A program made the translations under genes and the position numbers. This document shows, piece after piece, positions 57,406-64,000 of a stretch of 64,000 bases of DNA. The notes beneath the pieces are model-generated. The model saw only the letters and a list, made by a program, of their open reading frames with translations. It searched no databases and was not told where the DNA came from. The number at the start of each line of letters is the position of its first letter. The stretch's first letter is position 1. Source of the DNA: Regnicoccus frigidus (GTDB lineage Bacteria > Cyanobacteriota > Cyanobacteriia > PCC-6307 > Cyanobiaceae); NCBI GenBank assembly GCA_025194985.1, contig JAOANE010000046.1, forward strand, positions 62,001-126,000, given 5' to 3'.

Positions 57406-60400
57406 ACGGGGCCTGATTCGATTCCCTTGGTGAGATCACGCAGGGCCAGGATCTGCCAGCGGCGGCAGCTGGCCGGTGAGGCGCGGTAGAAGCTGTCCCA
57501 GGCCTCCGCTTTGTGCAGTCCGTAGGCTTCGGCGCTGCTGTCGCCGTGGTCCTGCTGCCAACCGACGCGGACGGCGTGGCCGATCACCACGTCAAGGGCC
57601 AGGTTGTCATCGAAGCGAACCTCAGGATTGGCCCCCACGAAGGCCACCAGGGAAAGCAGGGTCTCGCAGCAGAGCCGCCGATATTCGGGAGCTTCGATCT
57701 TGCTGAGCAGATGCTCCACCAGGGCGGCGAAGTTGCGCTCACCGGGGGTTTTCTCGGAGATCAGAGGGGCGCTCTCTAGCCGATTACGGCGTTCCAGTTT
57801 GTCGCCGATCACCAGGCCGCGGCAGTGGTGGAGCAGATCCCAGACACCGGCATAGAAATCGCGGGGGACCCGTTGCAGGGCCCCGAGCCGCTGGCGGTGC
57901 TGCAGCCAGCGGGTTTCCCCGCTTGGCAGGGTTTCGAGTGCCACCGGTACGTCCCAGCGGACCCGGCCGCTGAGGTGGAGCTGTTCCTTGCGCCGCAGGG
58001 CATCGCGGGCATGGTCCACATCGGCCAGCACGGCCCGGAGGCGGCGACGGATCGCGTGCGGGGGCAGGCTGCACAGCGCTTCGAAGGCGTCGCCGGGGCT
58101 GAGGTCCTGCTCGGCGGCCAATTCACCGGTGAGCAGCAGTAGCAACTGACCCAGCTGCAGGGTGAGGCTGCCGCTGAGCAGGGCAGGTTCCAGCCGAGCC
58201 AGGCCGTCCAAGGCCAGCAGCAGCTCCTGTTGCAGCATCCATTCGCGCCCGTCTTCGCCGCTGAAGCGGCGGATCATGGCGGCGATCGTCGCGCTGCCCT
58301 GGGGCTGGGTGATCAGCGAGTCGTGGGTGTAGTTGCGGCCCACCACCAATTGTTTCTGGCGCACCAGCAGGTCGGTCATGGCATCTTCGAGCTGGGGGTG
58401 GACCAGGTCGATCAGGCCGGCGCAGCGGCGCACCACCGACCAGTCGGATTCGCCCAGGCTGCGGCGGTAGATCTCCTCCACCAGGGCCTGCAACCGCACC
58501 GGTCCTCCCTGCGATGGTCCCTGCAGGATCGCGTTCTGACCGAGGCGTCGCACCAGCTGTTCGAGCAGCTCCGCCTGCTCGCTCAAGGAGGTGCTTCCCC
58601 AGAGCCGCTCCGCCAGGTCGGCGATCGGGATCTCTTCGAGCTCCTGCTCCTGCTCGATGGTGAGCGGGTGGTGGCTGCTGCTCGGCAGCATCGGGGTGGC
58701 GGCGATCGAGGCTGCGGAGCTGCCGATCGCCTGGGCCGGTAGGTCCACCCAGCAGGCCCAGGCGCTGAGCGCTTCGAGCCGATCCAGCCGCACCGGCACC
58801 CCCTCGATGCAGCCGCTGGCGAGGGCATGGCCAAGGCGAAGGATGGCCTCCGGATCGCGCTGGAACGGCCCTGCCGCCACTGGGATGACCAGCAACGGCT
58901 GCCCGGATCCGCGCCAGTGGCGCTGGAGCAGGCGCAACTCACCGATCACGGTGTCACCGAGCTGTTCCGGGTCATCGACGAGGTAAAAAGTGCCTTCCTC
59001 CAGCACCGCCGGCAGGAAGGCGATCAGGCCGGCGCTGTCGTGGTAGACCCGTGCCGTGGCCATGGTCTCCATGCGAACAGGTGGATGGCCGCTGAGGCCG
59101 AGCTTTGCGTTGGCGCCCACCTCGGCCATGCGGGCGGCCAGATCGCGGGAGCCCGCCAGCCGCACCGGCCTGGCCCCGCCAGCCCAGTCTTCCTCCGTCA
59201 CGCTCTCTGCGCCGCTCACCGGCAGGCCTGCCGCTTCCAGTGCTGCGGCGATCGAGGCATTGGCGGGTGCCAGGGCGACGAGCAGTTGCTCGGCGCCGGG
59301 CTGGATCGGGTGGCGACGGCCAATGGGATCGATGTCTTCGGGTTTGATCAGCCCGTTGAGCAGCAGATCACCCAGCCAGGTGAGGCTCTGGGTCCAGAGC
59401 AGGGGAACGTTGGCATTGGCGATCCGCGCCTGGCTGCCGGGCTGGAGCCGTTCCGCCTCGATCGACTCCTGCGGCACCAGATAGAGCTCCGGCAGGAGCG
59501 GCAGGCCGTCCACCTCCAGGCTCACCGCCTCCAGCCGCCGCCGCCAGCTCCAGGCTTCCTCCCAGCGCGATTCACAGCAGGCAGTGACCAGCTCATAGGC
59601 GAAGAACAGCGGCCACTCGCATTCGATCGCTTCGAACTGGGCCAGTTCCTCCCGCTCATAGTGGAGACGGTGGTGGTCTTCCACCACCGTCTGGTGGCCA
59701 TCGCGACGAAAGCGTTTGTAGCCATAGAACCCCCCGAGCTCCCGCCGGATCTTGTCCCTGGTGCGCTCGACCAGCAGGGGATCTTCAACGGCCCAGGCGG
59801 GGTAGCCGATCACCGAGAGGCAGGCACTGTCCACCTCCTTGCTGGCCGACTCCCGCGGCAGCAGGGCCTGGAGAGCGCGGCGCAGGCGCATCACCGGCGG
59901 CTGGGGGATGTGCAGGCAGCAGCTCCCGTCGCCATGGGGGCCATAGAGATCGAGCCCATCGAGGGCCTCCAGGGCCGCCTTGACCAGGCCGATCGAGCTG
60001 GCGTTGCGCTCTGGCTCGCCATGGTTGCCCTTGTCGCCCCGCTCCCAGATGCCGTAATCGGCCACCCGGTAGGCCCGGGCCACGTAATACACCAGGTTCT
60101 GCAGGAAATCCCGTTCGTGGTGGCTCTGAACCACGACCAGTCCGGACTTGGTGAGCTGGGCGAGCTGGAGCAGATAGAGGGCCGTGGCATCGAGCTGCAG
60201 GTGCCCCCAGCCGTCATCGGCCACCACCGGCTCGCCCCGGCAGGTGTCGAATTTGGCGTGGATCGCATCGCCTCGATCGAGGCTGTTTTTGAAGCGCTCC
60301 ACCTTGTCGGCCTGGCGCAGCATCGCGACCAGCAGGCCACGCATCAGCATCAAGACTCGCTGCTCCAGCTCGAACACCCGCTGGCTGGCTCCATTGAGGC

Positions 60401-60644
60401 GGCGGTGTGCCAGGGCCAGCCCCCAGACGCATTGAATCGAATACACGCAGTCGCGGACCCAGGCATCGCCGTAATTGCCATGGACGGTGTTGGCGGTGCT
60501 GGCCGGCAGCAGGCCGCTGATCGGGTGTTGACGCACCAGCACGGCCCGCTCGATCTGGCCATCGAGGAGCTGAAGCATCGCCTGGGCTTCGGCATCGGCC
60601 AGAACCCGGGGCCCTTGATCGTTGCCTCTGCCTGGGTCTGTCAT
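57366..60644 (-). CDS. GH15 / phosphorylase-kinase alpha-beta-like protein
   Basis: A 1092-residue protein. The N-terminal part resembles glucoamylase-like GH15 and the eukaryotic phosphorylase kinase alpha/beta subunits: HPISGLLPASTANTVHGNYG, DAWVRDCVYSIQCVWGLALA, DDGWGHLQLDATALYLLQLA, and GDKGNHGEPERNASSIGLVK. Then EDPLLVERTRDKIRRELGGF and GYKRFRRDGHQTVVED. The C-terminal half (about 500 residues) is helical with no enzyme motif that I can name. The family is annotated in cyanobacteria, yet whether it hydrolyses glucan or regulates glycogen use is not settled. It overlaps the end of the Gfo/Idh gene. Confidence 0.8.
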   Translation of the reverse strand: MTDPGRGNDQGPRVLADAEAQAMLQLLDGQIERAVLVRQHPISGLLPASTANTVHGNYGDAWVRDCVYSIQCVWGLALAHRRLNGASQRVFELEQRVLMLMRGLLVAMLRQADKVERFKNSLDRGDAIHAKFDTCRGEPVVADDGWGHLQLDATALYLLQLAQLTKSGLVVVQSHHERDFLQNLVYYVARAYRVADYGIWERGDKGNHGEPERNASSIGLVKAALEALDGLDLYGPHGDGSCCLHIPQPPVMRLRRALQALLPRESASKEVDSACLSVIGYPAWAVEDPLLVERTRDKIRRELGGFYGYKRFRRDGHQTVVEDHHRLHYEREELAQFEAIECEWPLFFAYELVTACCESRWEEAWSWRRRLEAVSLEVDGLPLLPELYLVPQESIEAERLQPGSQARIANANVPLLWTQSLTWLGDLLLNGLIKPEDIDPIGRRHPIQPGAEQLLVALAPANASIAAALEAAGLPVSGAESVTEEDWAGGARPVRLAGSRDLAARMAEVGANAKLGLSGHPPVRMETMATARVYHDSAGLIAFLPAVLEEGTFYLVDDPEQLGDTVIGELRLLQRHWRGSGQPLLVIPVAAGPFQRDPEAILRLGHALASGCIEGVPVRLDRLEALSAWACWVDLPAQAIGSSAASIAATPMLPSSSHHPLTIEQEQELEEIPIADLAERLWGSTSLSEQAELLEQLVRRLGQNAILQGPSQGGPVRLQALVEEIYRRSLGESDWSVVRRCAGLIDLVHPQLEDAMTDLLVRQKQLVVGRNYTHDSLITQPQGSATIAAMIRRFSGEDGREWMLQQELLLALDGLARLEPALLSGSLTLQLGQLLLLLTGELAAEQDLSPGDAFEALCSLPPHAIRRRLRAVLADVDHARDALRRKEQLHLSGRVRWDVPVALETLPSGETRWLQHRQRLGALQRVPRDFYAGVWDLLHHCRGLVIGDKLERRNRLESAPLISEKTPGERNFAALVEHLLSKIEAPEYRRLCCETLLSLVAFVGANPEVRFDDNLALDVVIGHAVRVGWQQDHGDSSAEAYGLHKAEAWDSFYRASPASCRRWQILALRDLTKGIESGPVQIGASSVMQSEG

Positions 60645-60740
60645 CCTGCCGCTGAACTCCCGGATCGATGGATACCGGCGCGAATGTCGCCGGTAGTCTC
60701 CGTAGATTCTCCCCTGCCGTAAACGCGGCCCTCAGCAGCG

Positions 60741-61472
60741 ATGGCGACGGAATCGGTTCAGGCTCCGGCACCCAGAAGCCGGGTGCTTGGCGTTCCAGTG
60801 CATGTCTGCCCCGATGTCTTCGAGGCTGCCCTCGCCCTCCAGGACAGGGGCGGCGGTCAGATCGTCACGCTCAATGCTGAGATGACGATGGCGGCGTTGG
60901 AGACCCCGGCGCTCCGGGCCGTGATCGAGGCGGCCGAGCTCGTGATCCCCGATGGGGCCGGGGTGGTCTGGGCGCTGGCTCGGCAGGGCGATCGGGTGCG
61001 ACGCAGCCCCGGCATTGAACTGGCCCACCGCCTGCTCGGCCATGCCGCTGCTGCCAACTGGCGCGTCGCCTTGGTGGGGGCCAGCCCGGCGGTGATGGCG
61101 GCCCTGGTGGAGCGGTTGCGCGCCCGCTGGCCGGGCCTGAATCTGGTCTTCACCAGCGATGGCTACCAGCAGGCGGAGGCTTGGCCGGCCCTCGAACAGG
61201 GCTTATTGGCCGCCAGGCCTGATCTGGTGCTGGCGGCCCTGGGTGTGCCTCGCCAGGAAACCTGGATCCAACGCATGCATCGGAGCCAGCCTGGTCTGTG
61301 GATGGGGGTGGGCGGAAGTTTCGATGTCTGGGCAGGTACAAAAAAAAGAGCCCCCGCCTGGATGGGAGCGCTGCAGATCGAATGGTTGTACCGGCTCTAT
61401 CAGGAACCTCACCGCTGGCGGCGGATGCTGTCACTGCCCGCGTTTGCCTGGGCGGTGCTCCGCGGTGGGTGA
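60741..61472 (+). CDS. WecG/TagA/CpsF-family glycosyltransferase
   Basis: A 243-residue GT26 enzyme, the family that adds N-acetylmannosaminuronate or N-acetylmannosamine to lipid-linked glycans. Motifs are VTLNAEMTMAALETPALRAV, IPDGAGVVWALARQGD, RVALVGASPAVMAALVERL, LVLAALGVPRQETWIQRM and GVGGSFDVWAGTKKRAPAWM, with the end LYRLYQEPHRWRRMLSLPAF. It is divergent from the GH15-like gene (96 bp between starts) and converges on psbK. Confidence 0.92.
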   Translation: MATESVQAPAPRSRVLGVPVHVCPDVFEAALALQDRGGGQIVTLNAEMTMAALETPALRAVIEAAELVIPDGAGVVWALARQGDRVRRSPGIELAHRLLGHAAAANWRVALVGASPAVMAALVERLRARWPGLNLVFTSDGYQQAEAWPALEQGLLAARPDLVLAALGVPRQETWIQRMHRSQPGLWMGVGGSFDVWAGTKKRAPAWMGALQIEWLYRLYQEPHRWRRMLSLPAFAWAVLRGG

Positions 61473-61499
61473 GCGTGAAGCCTGCGGCTGATTCGAGAT

Positions 61500-61652
61500 T
61501 CAGCGGAAGCCGACGGAGGCTTGCCAGACGAAGGCCAGCAGCAGGAAGAAGAGCGGAATGATCGGCAGGATGTCGACCAGCGGGCCGAAGGCCTGATACG
61601 CCTCAGGAAGCTGGGCCAGCGTCAACACAGCCATGCCGGTGAAAACTGCCAT
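61500..61652 (-). CDS. psbK: Photosystem II reaction-centre protein K
   Basis: A 50-residue small membrane protein that stabilises photosystem II. The minus strand from ATG 61652 reads MAVFTGMAVLTLAQLPEAYQ, then AFGPLVDILPIIPLFFLLLA and FVWQASVGFR. LPEAY, LVDILPIIP and the FVWQASVGF end are the conserved parts of PsbK. It is 33 bp downstream of tgt on the same strand, the arrangement familiar from picocyanobacteria. Confidence 0.93.
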   Translation of the reverse strand: MAVFTGMAVLTLAQLPEAYQAFGPLVDILPIIPLFFLLLAFVWQASVGFR

Positions 61653-61685
61653 TCCTGGTGCTTAGAAACAAGATCAAATCGGACG

Positions 61686-62849
61686 CTACCACGTGTGGGC
61701 CGCCGCAGAGCCAGGCTCCCAGGGAGCGAAATCCTCTGCAAAACAACCCTCGTCAATGGCGCGGCCCATCGCCGTGGTGAAGCGGATCAGGTGGGTGAGG
61801 TTGTGCAGGCTCAGCAGGGTGCGGCCCAGCATTTCATCGCTGCGAATCAGGTGGCTGAGGTAAGCGCGGCTGTGGGTCCGGCAGGCCAGGCAGGGGCAGC
61901 TGGCATCGAGGGGTGTGTGGTCGTGGCGGAAGCGGGCATTGCGCAGGTTCCAGCGTTCCCCTCCCACCAGGGCGGTGCCGTGGCGTCCCAGTCGGGTCGG
62001 CAGGACGCAGTCGAACAGGTCGATCCCCTGGGCCACTGCGATGGCCATTTCGCGCAGGCTGCCGATGCCCATCAGGTAGCGGGGTTTGTGCTCCGGCAGC
62101 AACGGGGTGACCTGGCGAACGATTCGGTGCATCTCCTCCACCGGTTCACCGACGCTGACCCCGCCGATCGCGATGCCCGGCAGGTCCATGGCCGCCACGG
62201 CCCTGGCGGATTGTTCCCGCAACAGGGGATAGAGGCCGCCCTGGACGATGCCGAACAGGGCCTGGTCGGCGCGGGTGTGGACGGCCGCACAGCGCTCCAG
62301 CCAGTCCTGGGTGCGCCGACAGGCCACGGCCACCTCGGCTTCGCTGGCCCCATAGGCAGGGCACTGGTCAAAGGCCATCACCACATCGGCCCCCAGGGCC
62401 ATCTGAATCTCCATGGAGCGCTCCGGCGTCAGCGTGATCCGAGCGCCGTCGCGGGGGGAGCGGAAGACAACGCCGTGGTCGTCGATGCGATTGAGCGCCC
62501 CCAGGCTGAACACCTGATACCCGCCCGAGTCGGTGAGCAGGGGCCCGGGCCAGCCCATGAAACGGTGCAGTCCGCCGGCTTCCGCCACCACCGCTTCGCC
62601 GGGCTGGAGGTGCAGGTGATAGGTGTTGGCCAGCACCATCTGGGCGCCGGTGGTGGCTAATTGATCGGCGCTGACCCCCTTGACGGTGGCCGCGGTGCCC
62701 ACCGGCATGAAGCGTGGCGTCGTGATCACGCCGTGGGGGGTGTGAAACCTGCCGCAGCGTGCCTGGGTGTGCCGGCAGGAGGCGGTGCGCTCGTAATGAA
62801 AAGGAATGGCCGGAGTCGATCGACTGGCCCCTGCCCCAGGGGGTGACAA
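61686..62849 (-). CDS. tgt: tRNA-guanine transglycosylase
   Basis: Tgt swaps guanine 34 for the queuosine precursor in tRNAs. The 387-residue protein has TPRFMPVGTAATVKGVSADQ, LANTYHLHLQPGE, LLTDSGGYQVFSLGAL, FDQCPAYGASEAEV, FGIVQGGLYPLLREQSARAV, IGGVSVGEP, and the zinc site CPCLACRTHSRAYLSHLI with a later histidine. The start is a TTG at 62849; no ATG is available in the N-terminal part. queG of the same pathway is at the other end of the window. Confidence 0.95.
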   Translation of the reverse strand: MSPPGAGASRSTPAIPFHYERTASCRHTQARCGRFHTPHGVITTPRFMPVGTAATVKGVSADQLATTGAQMVLANTYHLHLQPGEAVVAEAGGLHRFMGWPGPLLTDSGGYQVFSLGALNRIDDHGVVFRSPRDGARITLTPERSMEIQMALGADVVMAFDQCPAYGASEAEVAVACRRTQDWLERCAAVHTRADQALFGIVQGGLYPLLREQSARAVAAMDLPGIAIGGVSVGEPVEEMHRIVRQVTPLLPEHKPRYLMGIGSLREMAIAVAQGIDLFDCVLPTRLGRHGTALVGGERWNLRNARFRHDHTPLDASCPCLACRTHSRAYLSHLIRSDEMLGRTLLSLHNLTHLIRFTTAMGRAIDEGCFAEDFAPWEPGSAAAHTW

Positions 62850-62885
62850 GGATGGGTTCGCTCAACGGTGGGTTGAACTTAAGGG

Positions 62886-63725
62886 GTGCCCCTCACGCCT
62901 GCCCCGCCGGTGATTCCCGCTCCGCCCGTGACGCCTCCCTCTTCCGGCCGTGCACGCGCCCCTGGATGGCTGCGGGATCTTGCTGGAGCCTGGGTCTTCT
63001 ACAGCGTGCTGCCGCCCTGGCCCAGGCTGCAGCCGCGCTTCGAGCGCATCGCCCGTTTTGCGCCCTGGATCGGGCTGGTGCTGGGTGGCTTGCAGGCCCT
63101 GCTCTGGGGGGGCACCGCCCTCTGGCTGCCTGCGGAGGCCCGCGTGGCCCTGGTGCTGGCCCTGGGCTTCTGGCTCAGCGGCGGCCTTCACGTCGATGGG
63201 GTGATGGACACCGCCGATGGTCTCGCTGCCGGTGAACGCTCGCTTGAGGCGATGGACGACAGCCGGGTGGGGGCCAGTGGTGTGCTGGCCTTCACGCTGC
63301 TGCTACTGCTGCGGGCCGCCGCCCTGCTGAGCCTGGCGGCGGCCGCCTCTGCGGCAGTGGTGGCGCAGGTGTTGATCTGGTCAGCGGTCTGGGGACGGAT
63401 GGCGCCGCTGCTGGCGATTGGGGCCTTCCCCTATCTGCGCCAGGACGGCACCGCTGGCTTTCATCGCCGCCACTGGCTCGGCATCGGCCGGGAGTTGCGT
63501 CCCTCGTTACTGCTGCTGGCCGCACTGGCGCTCCAGGGGGCAGGGCCGCTGGGGTGGTTCTGGCAAGGCTGGCTGGGGCTGCTTCCGGCGCTGCTGGTGC
63601 CGCTCTGGCTGGGCCGGCGGCTGGGCGGCCACAGCGGCGACAGCTATGGGGCCTGCGTTGAGTGGACCGACACCCTGGCCCTGCTGCTGATGGCCCTGGT
63701 GATCTCAGCGGGCTGGCTGATCTGA
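62886..63725 (+). CDS. cobS: Adenosylcobinamide-GDP ribazoletransferase CobS
   Basis: CobS joins adenosylcobinamide-GDP with alpha-ribazole in the final stage of (pseudo)cobalamin synthesis at the inner membrane. The 279-residue protein has several membrane helices and the family motif GGLHVDGVMDTADGLAAG, with LEAMDDSRVGASGVLAFTLL and, near the end, GHSGDSYGACVEWTDTLALL. It starts at GTG 62886 (or GTG 62910); the N-terminus is proline-rich. Its last 21 bases overlap the convergent histidine kinase gene. Confidence 0.93.
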   Translation: MPLTPAPPVIPAPPVTPPSSGRARAPGWLRDLAGAWVFYSVLPPWPRLQPRFERIARFAPWIGLVLGGLQALLWGGTALWLPAEARVALVLALGFWLSGGLHVDGVMDTADGLAAGERSLEAMDDSRVGASGVLAFTLLLLLRAAALLSLAAAASAAVVAQVLIWSAVWGRMAPLLAIGAFPYLRQDGTAGFHRRHWLGIGRELRPSLLLLAALALQGAGPLGWFWQGWLGLLPALLVPLWLGRRLGGHSGDSYGACVEWTDTLALLLMALVISAGWLI

Positions 63726-64000
63726 GGGCAGGCTGAGGCAGAAAGCATTCCCCTCGCCGGGCAGGTCCGCAGCAACGGCCTGGGGGGGCTGGATCAGCTG
63801 CAGTTCACCACCCAAGCTGTGGGCCAGCTGCCTGGCCAGGGCGAGGCCCACCCCCGTTCCCGAGAGCCCCTCCGACGTTGCGCCTCGGACCCCTCGCTCG
63901 AAGATCGCCTCTCGCTCGTTGAGGCCGATTGGCGGCCCCCCATCCCAGACCGTGAGGCGAAGCCTGCCTGACTGGCTGTCGTTCTGGCTAGCTGGCTGGC
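63705..64000 (-). CDS. Sensor histidine kinase, C-terminal part only
   Basis: The frame continues past the window edge, so only the C-terminal 98 residues are seen. They are the end of an ATPase domain: RLRLTVWDGGPPIGLNERE, IFERGVRGATSEGLSGTGVG (G2 box) and LALARQLAHSLGGELQLIQP, ending LPSDQPAR at a TGA at 63705-63707. The sensor part and response-regulator partner are outside the window. Confidence 0.9.
   Translation of the reverse strand, partial: QPASQNDSQSGRLRLTVWDGGPPIGLNEREAIFERGVRGATSEGLSGTGVGLALARQLAHSLGGELQLIQPPQAVAADLPGEGNAFCLSLPSDQPAR

Noticed and set aside
58827..60722. A 631-codon plus-strand frame opposite the GH15-like gene
   Set aside because: No motif and low-complexity text; the minus strand reads GH15/phosphorylase-kinase-like motifs.

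Overview
This window comes from a GC-rich picocyanobacterium of the Synechococcus/Cyanobium type. The evidence is psaC (photosystem I), psbK (photosystem II), a biliprotein-pathway heme oxygenase and glcF (photorespiratory glycolate oxidation), with dense gene packing and many 1-8 bp start/stop overlaps. I saw no tRNA, rRNA or CRISPR array.

Layout. 1-10.6 kb is housekeeping: the 3' part of queG, a TPR protein, a ParC/GyrA-type topoisomerase, glcF, a surface acyltransferase, icd, a small unknown protein and ho1. 10.7-21.7 kb is an intact surface-polysaccharide operon: five glycosyltransferases, an ABC exporter, a Wzy/ligase-type membrane protein, one protein of unknown family and a sulfotransferase. 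Most junctions are translationally coupled, and the core (about 11.75-17.9 kb) is visibly richer in A+T than its flanks. 21.7-24.2 kb is a UvrD/PcrA helicase. 24.2-32.9 kb is a second polysaccharide locus that has decayed. It holds a frameshifted membrane glycosyltransferase, two Wzy-type fragments, a surface-polysaccharide pseudogene, and a GT/ABC-exporter relic. The relic is broken by an IS5-like element, a 110-bp MITE-like element, and an IS3-family element nested inside the MITE. Intact KDO genes (kdsC, kdsA) lie within this area, and kdsB and kdsD follow at 35.5-37.4 kb after a GT8-type transferase, a HIT protein and a CCA-type nucleotidyltransferase.

37.4-43.6 kb is core again: smpB, ruvB, a TPR protein, an M20 amidohydrolase, a small membrane protein, a HEAT-repeat protein, and thiC behind a TPP riboswitch. 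43.6-47.75 kb is an accessory patch of different composition: a GrpB-family protein, a glutamate-receptor-like ion channel with an atypical pore, an NTF2-like protein, an SDR gene with a late nonsense codon, and a truncated LysR gene. 47.75-64 kb is core: a GT2-GtrA protein, tkt, fabF, acpP, psaC, glmS, a CBS membrane protein, a Gfo/Idh oxidoreductase, a very large GH15/phosphorylase-kinase-like protein, a WecG-type transferase, psbK, tgt, cobS and the C-terminal end of a histidine kinase.

The main theme is the cell envelope. An active, partly foreign-looking polysaccharide operon coexists with a decayed relative about 10-15 kb away, and the decayed locus keeps a readable record of layered transposon insertions. 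All target-site duplications and restored reading frames reported here were read by eye from the sequence.
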